DNA of 64,000 nt from Massilia solisilvae (GTDB lineage Bacteria > Pseudomonadota > Gammaproteobacteria > Burkholderiales > Burkholderiaceae_D), in assembly GCF_024753215.1 (NCBI RefSeq), contig NZ_JANUGV010000001.1:1736001-1800000 (forward strand), read 5' to 3'. The position numbers were made by a program, and so were the translations under genes. The notes below the pieces were generated by a model that made no database searches, was not told where the DNA came from, and worked only from the letters and a program-made list of their open reading frames with translations. This document shows positions 27,389 to 36,839 of the stretch, piece by piece. Each line of letters opens with the position of its first letter. The first letter of the stretch is position 1.

Positions 27389-28710
27389 GGCGCCTCCGGT
27401 TTGTTGAGGTTCGAAACGGTGTTCATCTGGCTGGTCGGGAATAGAAAGTTCAGGCGGGCCCACAGGCGCGCGGTGTCGGCCTCGAGCTGCAAGGACTGCA
27501 GGCGGGTTTCCAGTTCGTCGCGGCGCGCGGCGATGACGTCGGCCAGCGCGGCCTTGCCGCCCCGGTAGGCGGCGAGCAGCGCATCTGCCCGTTCGCGCGC
27601 GAGCGGCAGCAGTTCGGTGCGGTAGCGTTCCAGGCGTTCCAGGCCGGTGCGCCACTCGCCGACCTGGTTCGCGGTTTCGGCGGTGTGCATGCGCAGCGCC
27701 TCGTCGCGCTCGTCGCGCGCCTGGTCGGCTAGCGCCAGGCGCGCCGCGATTTCGCGGTCCTGGCGGTGCTTGCGGTCCCATTGCAGCGGCACCGCAACGC
27801 CGAACGAGACCATGTTCGGATAATCCGGGCCGCGCTGCTGGAACGCCAGTTCGACGCGCCAGTCCGGGCGGCTCTCTGCGTCCGCCAGGCGCGCCTCTGT
27901 GCTGGCCAGGTCCGCAGCGCGGTTCAGCACGCTCACCTCAGGATGGTGTTCGAGCTCGTGCGGCAGGGTGTCCGGGTTGTGGCGAATCTGCGTGAGGTCC
28001 GGGCTGCCCGTGAGCGCAAGACCAGGCAACTCACCAACCCAGCGCACCAGCGTCGTGCGGGCGCTCTGGCGCTGGCGCTCGATCGCGCTCGCGCGGTCGT
28101 GCACCATGGCCAGCGCGCTGCGGGCGGCCAGCAGGTCCGCGCGGCTGGAGCGCCCACCGCGATAGGCCGCGTCCACAGCCACCACGAGCGCCTCGGCCTG
28201 GTCGGCCTGCTCGGCCACCACCTGCGCCATCTGCTCGAAGTAATACTGGTCCAGCCAGGCCAGCGCCGTGTCGCGCTCGACCGCGCCGGCGGCGGCAACC
28301 TGCTCGGCGCGCGTCTTGTTGGCCAGATGCTCGTAGCGCCGGGCGCGCAGGTCGCGCTTGTCGCTACGTGTAAGCTCCTGTTCGATGCCGATGCGCCGCA
28401 TCGTCATCGAGTCCCGGCCCAGCGAATACCTGTCGGGACCGCTCAGCGGGACATTCTCGACGCCCGCCTTGAGCATGGGGTCGGGCAGCTGGCGCGCGGC
28501 GGCTGCCAGCTCCTGCGACGCCTTCACCGCCGCGTCCTGCGCGCGCAGCTGCAGCGAGCGACCGAGCGCGCGCTGCTGCGCCTCGGGGAGCGTCAGGCCG
28601 GTGCCTGAGGCCATGGCTGGGCCGGCGAACGCCAACGCCAGCAGCGCCGGCGCAAGCATCGCCGGCGTAGTGCGGCGCCGCAGCGCCGCGAGTCGAATTC
28701 GGGAAAACAT
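27385..28710 (-). CDS. cusC: CusC-type TolC-family outer membrane channel
   Basis: A 441-residue outer-membrane efflux protein with a signal peptide (LAPALLALAFAGPAMA) and two OEP repeats with long heptad helices. It is the exit duct of the CusCBA copper pump. ATG 28710 is chosen because GGAG stands 5-8 bp upstream, 18 bp inside the longest frame. It is first in the cusCBA operon, 74 bp downstream of the small Cys/His protein gene on the same strand. Confidence 0.88.
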   Translation of the reverse strand: MFSRIRLAALRRRTTPAMLAPALLALAFAGPAMASGTGLTLPEAQQRALGRSLQLRAQDAAVKASQELAAAARQLPDPMLKAGVENVPLSGPDRYSLGRDSMTMRRIGIEQELTRSDKRDLRARRYEHLANKTRAEQVAAAGAVERDTALAWLDQYYFEQMAQVVAEQADQAEALVVAVDAAYRGGRSSRADLLAARSALAMVHDRASAIERQRQSARTTLVRWVGELPGLALTGSPDLTQIRHNPDTLPHELEHHPEVSVLNRAADLASTEARLADAESRPDWRVELAFQQRGPDYPNMVSFGVAVPLQWDRKHRQDREIAARLALADQARDERDEALRMHTAETANQVGEWRTGLERLERYRTELLPLARERADALLAAYRGGKAALADVIAARRDELETRLQSLQLEADTARLWARLNFLFPTSQMNTVSNLNKPEAP

Positions 28711-28784
28711 GACATCTCCAACTTGCAATGAACGACCGCAGTCCCGGTATCAGCGGGACCATGGGCTAGCGAGCAAGCCGGGAT

Positions 28785-29177
28785 CTAATTGCGCAGGCAG
28801 CAGTTCCGGATCGGAATCGGAGGCGAACTGCTGGCGGTCTCCAGGAACGAAGCTGGCGCCTCGAGGTTGAGCGGGAGCGGCGTCTCGACAGCGGAGATGG
28901 CAAGGACGAGGGATGTGGGAACGAACGGCGCCACCGGCGGCTGCGCCGGCAGGTCGAGCGACTGCGCCTTGGACTGGCCATGCGCCTCGCACAGGTTGGG
29001 ACTTTGCTGGTCGTGCGGGGTGCAGCAGTTGGAATGGGCGACTTGCATTGCCACCGGTTGTTCGAGCGCGCGCGCCACCTGCGGGCAGTCGTAGCCCGCC
29101 AGGGCCAGCTGCGTGAACAGCAGGCTCACCAGGGCCACCAGGGCGGCCAGGAAGCGAATGCGTCGTGTATATCTCAT
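28785..29177 (-). CDS. Small secreted Cys/His protein of the copper island
   Basis: A 130-residue protein with a clear signal peptide (RFLAALVALVSLLFTQLALA) and a mature N-terminal part with metal-ligand-like residues (YDCP, then HSNCCTPHDQQSPNLCEAHG), ending NCCLRN. I do not recognise a named family; short secreted proteins of this kind are often found in copper and cation resistance loci. It lies between the P-type ATPase and cusCBA genes on the same strand. A periplasmic metal-binding role is inferred from residues and context only. Confidence 0.65.
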   Translation of the reverse strand: MRYTRRIRFLAALVALVSLLFTQLALAGYDCPQVARALEQPVAMQVAHSNCCTPHDQQSPNLCEAHGQSKAQSLDLPAQPPVAPFVPTSLVLAISAVETPLPLNLEAPASFLETASSSPPIPIRNCCLRN

Positions 29178-29235
29178 GGCGTTTACCGGCGCCACCTTAG
29201 CACTGTTGCAGCCTGCTGTCGAGCAGATTGCTGTT

Positions 29236-31476
29236 TCATTTACTCGCCGCAGTGCCGCGCAAGCGCAGCGCATTGGTTACGACCGAGACGGAGCTCAGGC
29301 TCATCGCAAGCGCGGCCAGCATTGGCGACAGCAACTGGCCGGTGACCGGATACAGCAGGCCCGCCGCGACCGGAATGCCCAGCGCGTTGTACACGAAAGC
29401 GAAGCCAAGGTTCTGGTGCATGTTGCGCACGGTGGCCACCGAAATGGCGCGCGCCCTGGCGATCGCCCTCAGGTCGCCCTTGACCAACGTGACGTGCGCG
29501 CTGTTGATCGCCACGTCGGTGCCGGTGCCCATGGCGATACCCACGTTGGCCTTGGCCAGCGCCGGCGCGTCATTGATGCCGTCGCCCGCCATGGCCACCA
29601 CCCTGCCCTCCGCCTGGTAGCGCTCGACGAGGGTGAGCTTGTCCTGCGGCTTGACTTCGCCATAGACCTCGTCAATGCCAAGCCGCTCGCCCACCGAGCG
29701 CGCGGTGGTCAGGCCATCGCCGGTCGCCATCACGACCTTCATGCCTGCTTCGCGCAGGGCGGCGAGTGCTTCGGGCGTGGTGAACTTGATCGGGTCGGCC
29801 ACCGCCAGCAGCCCGGCCAATTGGCCGTCGCGCGCCAGGTACATGACGCTTGCGCCTTCGTGGCGCAGACGCTCGGCCTGTTCGCGCAGCGGCTGCCAGG
29901 CCACGCCGGCGCTGTCCATCAGCACGGTATTGCCGAGCACGACAGCCGCGCCATCGACACTGCCGCGCACGCCGATGCCGCTGGACGACTCGAACGATCC
30001 CGGTTTCGACAGCGGCAGGTTGCGGCGCCGCGCCTCTGCCACGATCGCGTGCGCCAACGGGTGCTCGCTGCCCTGGTCGATGCTGGCGGCCAGGGCCAGC
30101 ACCTGGTCCTCGGTCCAGCCGGGTGCGCCCACCACGGCCGAAAATGCCGGTTTGCCTTCTGTGAGCGTGCCGGTCTTGTCGACGATGAGTGTATCGACCT
30201 TGCGCAGCGCTTCGATGGCTGCCGCGTCCCGGAACAGCACGCCCTGGGTGGCCGCCTGCCCGGTCGCGGCCATGATCGACATCGGCGTGGCCAGGCCCAG
30301 CGCGCACGGGCACGCGATGATGAGGACCGAGACCGCGTTGACGAAGCCGAAGACCCAGCTCGGCTGCGGGCCGTAGATGCCCCAGACCAGCAGCGTCAGC
30401 ACGGCCAGCGCCACCACGATCACGACGAAATAGCCGGCCACCACGTCGGCCAGCCGCTGCATCGGCGCGCGGGAGCGCTGTGCCTGCGCGACCATTTGTA
30501 CAATCTGCGACAGCATGGTCTGGCCGCCCACCTTCTCGGCGCGCATGATAAGGCTCCCGCTGGCGTTGATGGTGGCGCCGATGACGCGGTCGCCCGGGCG
30601 CTTGGTCACCGGAACCGGCTCGCCGGTCAGCATCGACTCGTCCAGCGCGCTCTCGCCCTCCAGCACCACGCCGTCGACCGGCACCTTTTCGCCGGGCCGG
30701 ATCCGCAGCGTGTCGCCGATGTGAACGTGGGCCAGCGGCACGTCCTCTTCGCTGCCGTCGGTGCGAATGCGGCGCGCGGTCTTGGGCGCCAGGCCGAGCA
30801 GGGACTTGATCGCGGCCGAGGTCTGCGAGCGGGCCTTGAGCTCAAGGATCTGCCCCAGCAGCGTGAGCGAAATGATGACCGCGGCGGCCTCGAAGTACAC
30901 CGCCACGCGGCCGTGCATGACAAACGATGCCGGGAACAGGTGCGGTGCAAACGTGGCCACTACGCTGTAGCCATAGGCGGCCGTCACGCCGGTTCCGATC
31001 AGTGTCCACATGTTCGGGCTGCGCTGCGCGACCGAGGCGGCGCCGCGCCGCAGGAACGGCCAGCCGGCCCACAGCACCACCGGGGTGCCGAGCGCGAACT
31101 CGATGTAGCTTTGCCCGGCCAGGCCGCCGGGGAACAGGCGGTGCCCGGCCATTGCCAGCACGGCCACAATGATCGTGAGCGGCAAGGTCCACCAGAACCG
31201 GCGGCGAAAGTCGACCAGCTCGGGATTCGGCCCTTCCTCCAGTGTCGGCAGCTCCGGCTCGAGCGTCATGCCGCAGATCGGGCAGTTGCCGGGCATCGGC
31301 TGGCGCACCTGCGGGTGCATCGGGCAGGTGTAGATGGTGCCGGGCGGGGCCGGCGCCAGCTCCGGCGCCTGGGCCGCGGCACCCTGGTGATGGTGGTGGT
31401 GCTCAGCATGGGCGGGCGCGCTTGCTGTCGTCTGCTCGCCGGCGTGGTTGTGGTGGTGATGCTCGTGCTCGTTCAT
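29236..31476 (-). CDS. copA: Cu+-exporting P1B-type ATPase
   Basis: A 746-residue P1B ATPase. The N-terminus is His-rich ([10 protein letters not shown] and EHHHHHQG), then comes a [10 protein letters not shown]...CPICGMTL metal-binding segment instead of a classic CxxC HMA domain. Core motifs are the A-domain [11 protein letters not shown] in [22 protein letters not shown], the GSEHPLA HP motif and [14 protein letters not shown] indicates Cu(I)/Ag(I) transport from cytosol to periplasm. ATG 31476 is chosen because the His-rich domain follows it. It reads leftward from the copper regulatory gap. Confidence 0.93.
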   Translation of the reverse strand: MNEHEHHHHNHAGEQTTASAPAHAEHHHHHQGAAAQAPELAPAPPGTIYTCPMHPQVRQPMPGNCPICGMTLEPELPTLEEGPNPELVDFRRRFWWTLPLTIIVAVLAMAGHRLFPGGLAGQSYIEFALGTPVVLWAGWPFLRRGAASVAQRSPNMWTLIGTGVTAAYGYSVVATFAPHLFPASFVMHGRVAVYFEAAAVIISLTLLGQILELKARSQTSAAIKSLLGLAPKTARRIRTDGSEEDVPLAHVHIGDTLRIRPGEKVPVDGVVLEGESALDESMLTGEPVPVTKRPGDRVIGATINASGSLIMRAEKVGGQTMLSQIVQMVAQAQRSRAPMQRLADVVAGYFVVIVVALAVLTLLVWGIYGPQPSWVFGFVNAVSVLIIACPCALGLATPMSIMAATGQAATQGVLFRDAAAIEALRKVDTLIVDKTGTLTEGKPAFSAVVGAPGWTEDQVLALAASIDQGSEHPLAHAIVAEARRRNLPLSKPGSFESSSGIGVRGSVDGAAVVLGNTVLMDSAGVAWQPLREQAERLRHEGASVMYLARDGQLAGLLAVADPIKFTTPEALAALREAGMKVVMATGDGLTTARSVGERLGIDEVYGEVKPQDKLTLVERYQAEGRVVAMAGDGINDAPALAKANVGIAMGTGTDVAINSAHVTLVKGDLRAIARARAISVATVRNMHQNLGFAFVYNALGIPVAAGLLYPVTGQLLSPMLAALAMSLSSVSVVTNALRLRGTAASK

Positions 31477-31599
31477 CGATCGGCTCGCCCAAGGGAGGTG
31501 ATTGTGCAGATACTGTAAGCCAGATTGCCCTGTGATTGGGCGCGGCGGCACGGCTCAACTTTGCAGGTCGCATGGCTATGGTCTGCAATCCTATTGACC

Positions 31600-31618
31600 C
31601 AAGGAAACAAGTTCCTTG
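31600..31618. promoter_or_regulatory. Perfect inverted repeat in the divergent copper promoter region
   Basis: CAAGGAA and TTCCTTG are exact complements separated by 5 bases. A TTGACC hexamer abuts the left arm (31594-31599). The length and position resemble MerR-type (CueR) operators, but no good -10 lies at the matching distance, so the binding protein is unknown. Confidence 0.5.
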
Positions 31619-31629
31619 ACTTGCATCAA
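31616..31629. promoter_or_regulatory. FNR/Anr-like box
   Basis: TTGACTTGCATCAA matches the TTGAT-N4-ATCAA consensus at 9 of 10 fixed positions. It overlaps the right arm of the inverted repeat, so the two regulators might compete. It lies between the copA and 31679 genes. Confidence 0.45.
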
Positions 31630-31642
31630 CCCCTGCCCAGCT

Positions 31643-31672
31643 TTTACGGGCGTGCCGGTGCCATGCTAGAAT
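31643..31672 (+). promoter_or_regulatory. Candidate sigma-70 promoter for the rightward copper genes
   Basis: TTTACG (31643-31648) and TAGAAT (31667-31672) are separated by 18 bp. Transcription would begin at about 31679, the same base as the GTG start codon, which implies a leaderless or near-leaderless message. Confidence 0.45.
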
Positions 31673-31678
31673 CAAATT

Positions 31679-32053
31679 GTGAACGTAATCGTCAAGGCAT
31701 TTTTCGTTTGGCTGATGTTGCTCGCAGTGCCATTCCAAGGCTTTGCGGCGGCATCTGCGCTGCTGTGCGCGCCGCTTCCGGCGGCCGCAGTGCATGACAT
31801 GGCCAAACCCGACACGGACCAGCATGGGACCGAGGCTGCCGGCGCCGCGAAAGCAGGCGCGGGCGTGCACGCGCACCACCATGCCGACGGCAAATGCGGC
31901 GCCTGCGCCAACTGCTGCACCGGCGCTGCCATCACACCGTCTTTCGTGCCGGCGCTGCCGGTCCACCCTGCCCGGCTGGTGTCCACACCGATGGCCGCGC
32001 ACCGCCTCGTCTCTGTCGACCTCGCCCTGCCCGAGCGACCTCCCCGCGCCTGA
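31679..32053 (+). CDS. Small secreted Cys/His protein, first of rightward copper operon
   Basis: A 124-residue protein with a signal peptide (FFVWLMLLAVPFQGFAAASA) and a His/Cys cluster in the mature part (HAHHHADGKCGACANCCTG), typical of small DUF2946-like periplasmic proteins near copper genes. The start is GTG 31679, with no ribosome site but a candidate promoter that would start the message at that base; an internal ATG at residue 13 would damage the signal peptide. Direct metal binding is inferred. Confidence 0.62.
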   Translation: MNVIVKAFFVWLMLLAVPFQGFAAASALLCAPLPAAAVHDMAKPDTDQHGTEAAGAAKAGAGVHAHHHADGKCGACANCCTGAAITPSFVPALPVHPARLVSTPMAAHRLVSVDLALPERPPRA

Positions 32054-32185
32054 CCGTTCCCTCGGCACGATGCCGCAGCCGGGACAATTGGTCCCGCCGC
32101 GTCTGTTCGTCGTGCCGACATCTCCCGCAACACGGTCGCGTCGCCGCGGCCGTGAACCACGAACGTACCAAGCAAGGAGCTTCAC

Positions 32186-32551
32186 ATGACTCGTCTCTTT
32201 ACCGTCGCCGTCGCCGCCGGCGGCCTCGTACTCGCCTCTGCCCAGGCCGGCGCCCGGATGCAGGACCACGCGCAGATGCATGCGCAGATGCACGCACAGC
32301 ATCAGGCCGCGCCTGAACAAGCCGCGGCCGAGCTGTCGTCCGGCGAAGTGCAAAAAGTGGACAAGGATACCGGCACGCTGACCATCCAGCACGGGCCGCT
32401 CGTCAACCTGGGCATGCCGGGCATGACCATGGTTTTCAAGGCCAGGGACGCGGCGATGCTCGGCCAGGTCAAGGTTGGCGACAAGATCCGCTTTCGCGCC
32501 GAACAGGTGAACGGCGCGTTCACCGTCACCAGACTGGAACCGGTGCGCTGA
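32186..32551 (+). CDS. CusF-like periplasmic copper-binding protein
   Basis: A 121-residue protein with a signal peptide (cleavage near AQAGA), a Met/His-rich stretch (MQDHAQMHAQMHAQHQ) and a CusF OB-fold domain: EVQKVDKDTGTLTIQHGP, then GMPGMTMVFKA. The His and two Met of the CusF copper site are present, but the Trp that caps Cu(I) in E. coli CusF is replaced by Met (GM in place of the GW seen in the cusB fusion). It would carry Cu(I) in the periplasm. It is preceded by AAGGAG. Confidence 0.88.
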   Translation: MTRLFTVAVAAGGLVLASAQAGARMQDHAQMHAQMHAQHQAAPEQAAAELSSGEVQKVDKDTGTLTIQHGPLVNLGMPGMTMVFKARDAAMLGQVKVGDKIRFRAEQVNGAFTVTRLEPVR

Positions 32552-32630
32552 CGGGCTTGCGCGGCCCCGGTGGTGTTCTGTACGCTGCCGGGGTTGATCT
32601 GCGTTTTATCGATTTTGGTCCGGAGAAAAG

Positions 32631-32996
32631 ATGTCCCTGAAACGACTGTCCATTGCTGCCGGCATTGCCGCCAGCGCCTTTGCTGCCACGGCCGCGCACG
32701 CCCACGCGAAGCTCGAATCGTCCGAGCCGCTGGCCGGCAGCGTCCTTGCCATTGCCCCGAAGCAGCTGCGGCTGGGCTTCAACGAAGCGCTCGAGCCTGC
32801 ATTCAGCAAGATCCGGCTCGTCGACGCCAGGAATGCCGAAATCGCGCTGCCGCGCGCCCAGGTCGATAAGGCCGATCCGACCGCGATGATTGCGCCGCTG
32901 CCGGCGCTGCCGGCTGGCACCTACCGCGTGCAGTGGACGACCATGACCCATGACGGCCACAAGACCAAGGGAGACTTCACCTTCCAGGTCAAGTAA
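32631..32996 (+). CDS. copC: CopC-domain periplasmic copper protein
   Basis: A 121-residue protein with signal peptide, then a mature start HAKLESSEPLAGSVL, the usual CopC beginning in which the N-terminal His helps bind Cu(II), and a C-terminal TTMTHDGHKTKGDFTFQV segment with the remaining Asp/His ligands. The Met-rich Cu(I) loop of longer CopC proteins is absent, so it is a Cu(II)-only type by known family rules. It is 4 bp upstream of copD. Confidence 0.9.
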   Translation: MSLKRLSIAAGIAASAFAATAAHAHAKLESSEPLAGSVLAIAPKQLRLGFNEALEPAFSKIRLVDARNAEIALPRAQVDKADPTAMIAPLPALPAGTYRVQWTTMTHDGHKTKGDFTFQVK

Positions 32997-33000
32997 CGAC

Positions 33001-33933
33001 ATGGGCGTTGACATCGCAATACTGCTGAAGGTGGTGACGGTCCTGCTGTACCTGTTTGCCGCGGTTGCCGCCGGCGCCAACATGGCCGTGTTCTGGCTGG
33101 CAGATGCGCGGTCGCCGTGGGCGCTCGCGCAGTTGCCGTCGCTGCGGCGCTGGGCCGCGGGCGGTGCGCTGCTGGCGCTGTCGGCGTCTTTTGCGGTGCT
33201 GTGCGCGGAAGCGGCCGAAATGGCCGAGCTGCCGTTGTCGGACGCCATGCCGGCGGTTGCGACAATGCTCGCGTCGACCCATTACGGGCTGGCGTGGTCC
33301 ATTGGCGCGGGTGCGCTCGCGGCCGCTGTCGTGCTGCCGATCCTGCTGCGCGCCCGCGGCGGCGCCACCCTCGCTTTCGGCGCACTGGCGGTCTTCTGGT
33401 ACAGCCGCAGCATGGTCAGCCACGCATCGGGCAATGGGGATGCCAGCCTGGCTGTGATGGCGGACTGGATGCACCTGGTCCTCGTCGGCCTCTGGCTGGG
33501 CGCGGTCGTCATCGCGGCCCTGGTCGCATTGGCGAACCGGCGCGACGTGCAGGAGACAGACAGGCGCGAACGGGCCGCGTATGTAGCCGCGCTGAGCGCC
33601 TGCGCCACGATCGCGCTCGTCGGCATCGTCATCACCGGGCTGGCCAGCGCCTGGCACAACCTGCGCAGCTTCCATGATTTGCTGGGCACCCCTTACGGCA
33701 ACGCCCTGCTCGCCAAGCTGGCGCTGGTCGCGGTTGCCGTGGTGCTCGGCGGCGTGAACCGATTCGTCGTCATGCCGCCCTGGCTCCTGTCCGAAGGCGC
33801 GGGACGCCCGGTGGCGGCGACCTTGCCGTGCCGGTTCCGGCTCGTCTTGCAGATCGAAACCGTGATATTGATCGCCGCGCTGGTCATGGCGGTGATCCTT
33901 GCTGCTACGCCACCGCCGGGCGCGGCGACGTAG
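33001..33933 (+). CDS. copD: CopD family copper resistance membrane protein
   Basis: A 310-residue protein with about eight transmembrane helices and the CopD-domain segments SHASGNGDASLAVMADWMH and LASAWHNLRSFHDLLGTPYG plus GNALLAKLALVAVAVVLGGVNR. CopD proteins take copper from CopC and move it inward or are thought to do so. ATG 33001 lies 4 bp after the copC stop; longer frames start inside copC. Confidence 0.9.
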   Translation: MGVDIAILLKVVTVLLYLFAAVAAGANMAVFWLADARSPWALAQLPSLRRWAAGGALLALSASFAVLCAEAAEMAELPLSDAMPAVATMLASTHYGLAWSIGAGALAAAVVLPILLRARGGATLAFGALAVFWYSRSMVSHASGNGDASLAVMADWMHLVLVGLWLGAVVIAALVALANRRDVQETDRRERAAYVAALSACATIALVGIVITGLASAWHNLRSFHDLLGTPYGNALLAKLALVAVAVVLGGVNRFVVMPPWLLSEGAGRPVAATLPCRFRLVLQIETVILIAALVMAVILAATPPPGAAT

Positions 33934-33962
33934 CCACACACATACACTTTAGGAGAAGGAAA

Positions 33963-34406
33963 ATGTTTGCACGAACAATTCGCAAGACCCTGCTCGCAGC
34001 CCTGGTTGGCCTGCCGGTCCTGGCCTATGCCGCAACGCCGGTGATCGATGTGTACAAGAGCGCTTACTGCGGCTGCTGCGAGGCCTGGGCCAAGCACCTG
34101 CGCGACAGCGGCCTGAAGGTCGAGGTGCACACCGTCGCCAACCCGTCGGACGTGCGCGAGAAGATGGGCATCCCGAATAACCTCGGCTCCTGCCACACCG
34201 CGATCGTGGCCGGATACGCGATCGAAGGGCACGTGCCGGCGCAGGAGATCAAGCGCCTGCTGGCCACGCACCCGAAGGCGAAGGGGCTGGCGGTTCCCGC
34301 GATGCCGGCCGGCTCTCCTGGCATGGAAGGCCCGCGCAAGGACCCGTTCGACGTCCTGCTCGTGCAAAACGACGGGCGCACGACGGTGTACAAGCACTAC
34401 AACTAG
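33963..34406 (+). CDS. DUF411 periplasmic metal-binding protein
   Basis: A 147-residue protein with a signal peptide (ending VLAYA) and the DUF411 pattern: VYKSAYCGCCEAWAKHL, then GIPNNLGSCHTAIVAGY and IEGHVPAQEIKRLL. Family members have a thioredoxin-like fold and are linked to copper/silver resistance loci. AGGAGAAGGAAA precedes the ATG. It is the last clear copper gene of the rightward operon. Confidence 0.87.
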   Translation: MFARTIRKTLLAALVGLPVLAYAATPVIDVYKSAYCGCCEAWAKHLRDSGLKVEVHTVANPSDVREKMGIPNNLGSCHTAIVAGYAIEGHVPAQEIKRLLATHPKAKGLAVPAMPAGSPGMEGPRKDPFDVLLVQNDGRTTVYKHYN

Positions 34407-34461
34407 CACGCCGCCTGCTGCCCGCCCTGCCCGGCATTATCACAACTCATCCGGAGACTTC

Positions 34462-35820
34462 ATGAAATTGGCGCTCACGATGCTTGCCCTGTCCATCCTT
34501 TCGACCACGGCGTCGGCCGCCGCGCTGCCCGAGCCGCAGGCTGCCGGCCTGACGCGCCAGTTGCAGGCCATCGTGAGCGATCCGGCGATGCCGCTGGCCA
34601 GCCTGTCCGTCGTGGCGATCCGTCACGGCGAAATCGTGTATGCCCAGCAGCTGGGCAGCAAGCGCCTGGCCACCGCGACGTCGCCCGCGCAGCCAGCGGA
34701 TGCCAACACCATGTACCGGATCGCGTCGGTGTCCAAATTCGTCACGGCGCTGGGCACCATGAAGATGGTCGAGCAAGGCCGCCTGTCGCTCGACGCGGAC
34801 ATCAGCGACTACCTCGGCTACCGCCTGCGCAACCCGCACTTCCCGGACCGGCCGATCACCTTGCGCATGCTGCTCACGCATACCTCGTCTCTGCGCGACG
34901 AAGGCGGCTTCAAATGGGCGCCCGACGTGAACCTGAAGGACGTGCTGGTGCCCGGCGGGCGCTTCTACGGCAAGGGCGACATGTGGTCGGCCACGCAGGC
35001 GCCCGGCACCTATTTCGAATACGTGAACTTCAACTGGGGCGTCATCGCGACCGTCATGGAACGCGCCGGCGGCGAACGGTTCGACCGCCTGATGCGGCGC
35101 CTGGTGTTCGACCCGATGCGGCTCAAGGCCGGCTTCTACCTGGACGATTTCGCCCCGGCCAGCGTCAAGGATGTCGCAACGCTGTACCGCAAGCGCGAAA
35201 AGGATGGCAATGAGCTCTGGGACCCGAACGGCCCGTGGATCGCGCAGGCCGACGATTTCGGCAACGAGGCCCCGGCCGCGCCCGCGGGCCTGGACCGCTA
35301 CGTGGTGGGCAGCAACGGCTCGATCTTCGGGCCGCAGGGCAGCCTGCGCATCTCCGCCAACGAGCTGGCGCAAATCATGCTGATGCTGATGAACGGCGGC
35401 CGCGACAAGGACACGCAAGTGCTCAAGCCAGACACCGTGGACCTGATGTTCAGCCGCCAGTGGACGCTGGGCGGCGCCGGCAACAAGGGCAACGGCGACA
35501 GCGACTACTTCCACGGCCTGTACCACGCCTGGGGCCTGGGCAACCAGCATTTCATCGACGTGAGCGAAGTGAAGAACGGCCGCGCGAGCGGGGACCGGCT
35601 GGTCGAAGGCGGCGGCTTTACGGGTGTGGGCCACCTCGGCTGGTCGTGGGGGCTGAACGCCTTGTTCGTGTTCGACCGGCAGGCGAAGAACGGCATGATC
35701 TACGTGAGCAGCGGCGTGGGCGCCAATCCCGAACTCCAGCCGGGCAAGTTCTCGTCGGAGGCACGCTTCCAGGAGCGCATCACCGACGTGCTTTATCGCG
35801 GTGCGATCATGGCGCGATAA
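34462..35820 (+). CDS. Exported serine hydrolase (class C beta-lactamase fold)
   Basis: A 452-residue protein with a signal peptide (ALTMLALSILSTTASA) and a beta-lactamase/penicillin-binding fold: catalytic SVSK (Ser89, Lys92), YVN in the second motif, and VGHLGWSWG in place of KTG. Known relatives include esterases, D-amino peptidases and beta-lactamases; the substrate is open. It starts 55 bp after the DUF411 gene and could be read through from the copper operon, though nothing links it functionally. Confidence 0.87.
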   Translation: MKLALTMLALSILSTTASAAALPEPQAAGLTRQLQAIVSDPAMPLASLSVVAIRHGEIVYAQQLGSKRLATATSPAQPADANTMYRIASVSKFVTALGTMKMVEQGRLSLDADISDYLGYRLRNPHFPDRPITLRMLLTHTSSLRDEGGFKWAPDVNLKDVLVPGGRFYGKGDMWSATQAPGTYFEYVNFNWGVIATVMERAGGERFDRLMRRLVFDPMRLKAGFYLDDFAPASVKDVATLYRKREKDGNELWDPNGPWIAQADDFGNEAPAAPAGLDRYVVGSNGSIFGPQGSLRISANELAQIMLMLMNGGRDKDTQVLKPDTVDLMFSRQWTLGGAGNKGNGDSDYFHGLYHAWGLGNQHFIDVSEVKNGRASGDRLVEGGGFTGVGHLGWSWGLNALFVFDRQAKNGMIYVSSGVGANPELQPGKFSSEARFQERITDVLYRGAIMAR

Positions 35821-35837
35821 GCGGCAGCGACGGGGCG

Positions 35838-36752
35838 CTAGCTCTGGCGCTGCGCGATCAGCGCCTGCAGCGACTCCTGCAGCCAGTCCACGCACACCCT
35901 GAGCTTGGCCGAGTTGCCCAGCTTTGACGGGTACACCGCCCACACGTTGGCCTCCTGCGTGAACTCCGGCAGCACGCGCACCAGCTTGCCCGATTCCAGC
36001 AGCGGCGCAATGTCCCACATCGACCGCAGGGCGATGCCGCGCCCGCCCACGGCCCACTGCACCACCACCTCGCCGTTGTTCGACGACAGCGGACCGGTTA
36101 CCTTGATCACCTCCTCGCGCGTGCCGTCGCGCAGGCGCCAGACGCCGAACGGGTGGTCGCGCTCCTTGATGATCAGGCAGTCGTGGCTCGCCAGTTCGCC
36201 CAGGGTGCGCGGCGTGCCGCGCCGGGCCAGGTAGCCCGGGGCCGCGCACAGCACGCGGTGGTTCGGGGCCAGCCGCCGCGCGATCAGGTGCGGCGCGATC
36301 TCGTCGCCCACGCGCACGTCCAGGTCGAAGCCTTCGTTGGTGATATCGACCAGCCGGTCGAACACCTCGAAGCGGATCTTCAATTGCGGATAACGCGCCG
36401 ACAGCTGCGAGATCGCCGGCGCGACGATGTTGCGTCCAAAGCCAAAGCTGCTGCAGATGCGCAGCGCGCCGCGTGGCTCGGCACGGCCGACGCTCACCTC
36501 CGCCACCATGCCGTCCACCGCATCGAGGATCTGCTGCGCCCACTGGTAGATGCGCTCCCCCTCTTCCGTCACCACCACCTTGCGGGTGCTGCGGTGGAAC
36601 AGCTTGACCCCGAGGTTCTGCTCGAGCACCTGGATGCGCTTGGTGACGTAGGCCGCGGACGCGTCGAGGGCTTCGGCCGCACGCGTAAAGTTGGCACGGC
36701 GCGCCGTTTCGACAAAGACCCGGAGGTCCACAAGATCGGGCAGATTATTCAC
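35838..36752 (-). CDS. LysR-family transcriptional regulator
   Basis: A 304-residue regulator with an N-terminal winged helix (VDLRVFVETARRANFTRAAE then ALDASAAYVTKRIQVLEQNLG) and a C-terminal inducer-binding domain. It is divergent from the tartrate dehydrogenase gene across an 87-bp gap, the classic arrangement in which LysR controls its neighbour and itself. In characterised systems the homologous pair responds to tartrate or a related acid. Confidence 0.92.
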   Translation of the reverse strand: MNNLPDLVDLRVFVETARRANFTRAAEALDASAAYVTKRIQVLEQNLGVKLFHRSTRKVVVTEEGERIYQWAQQILDAVDGMVAEVSVGRAEPRGALRICSSFGFGRNIVAPAISQLSARYPQLKIRFEVFDRLVDITNEGFDLDVRVGDEIAPHLIARRLAPNHRVLCAAPGYLARRGTPRTLGELASHDCLIIKERDHPFGVWRLRDGTREEVIKVTGPLSSNNGEVVVQWAVGGRGIALRSMWDIAPLLESGKLVRVLPEFTQEANVWAVYPSKLGNSAKLRVCVDWLQESLQALIAQRQS

Positions 36753-36839
36753 GTTACGTTGACGGTGGATTCACGGATGGACTGATTGTACACGCGCGAT
36801 CGGGCGTATGATCTGCTGGTCGTTTTTGAAAGGTAAGCC

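Noticed and set aside
29113-31518. Rightward 801-residue open frame across copA
   Set aside because: It is the antisense shadow of copA; it is rich in Arg/His/Gln with no domain, while the minus strand carries all P1B ATPase motifs.
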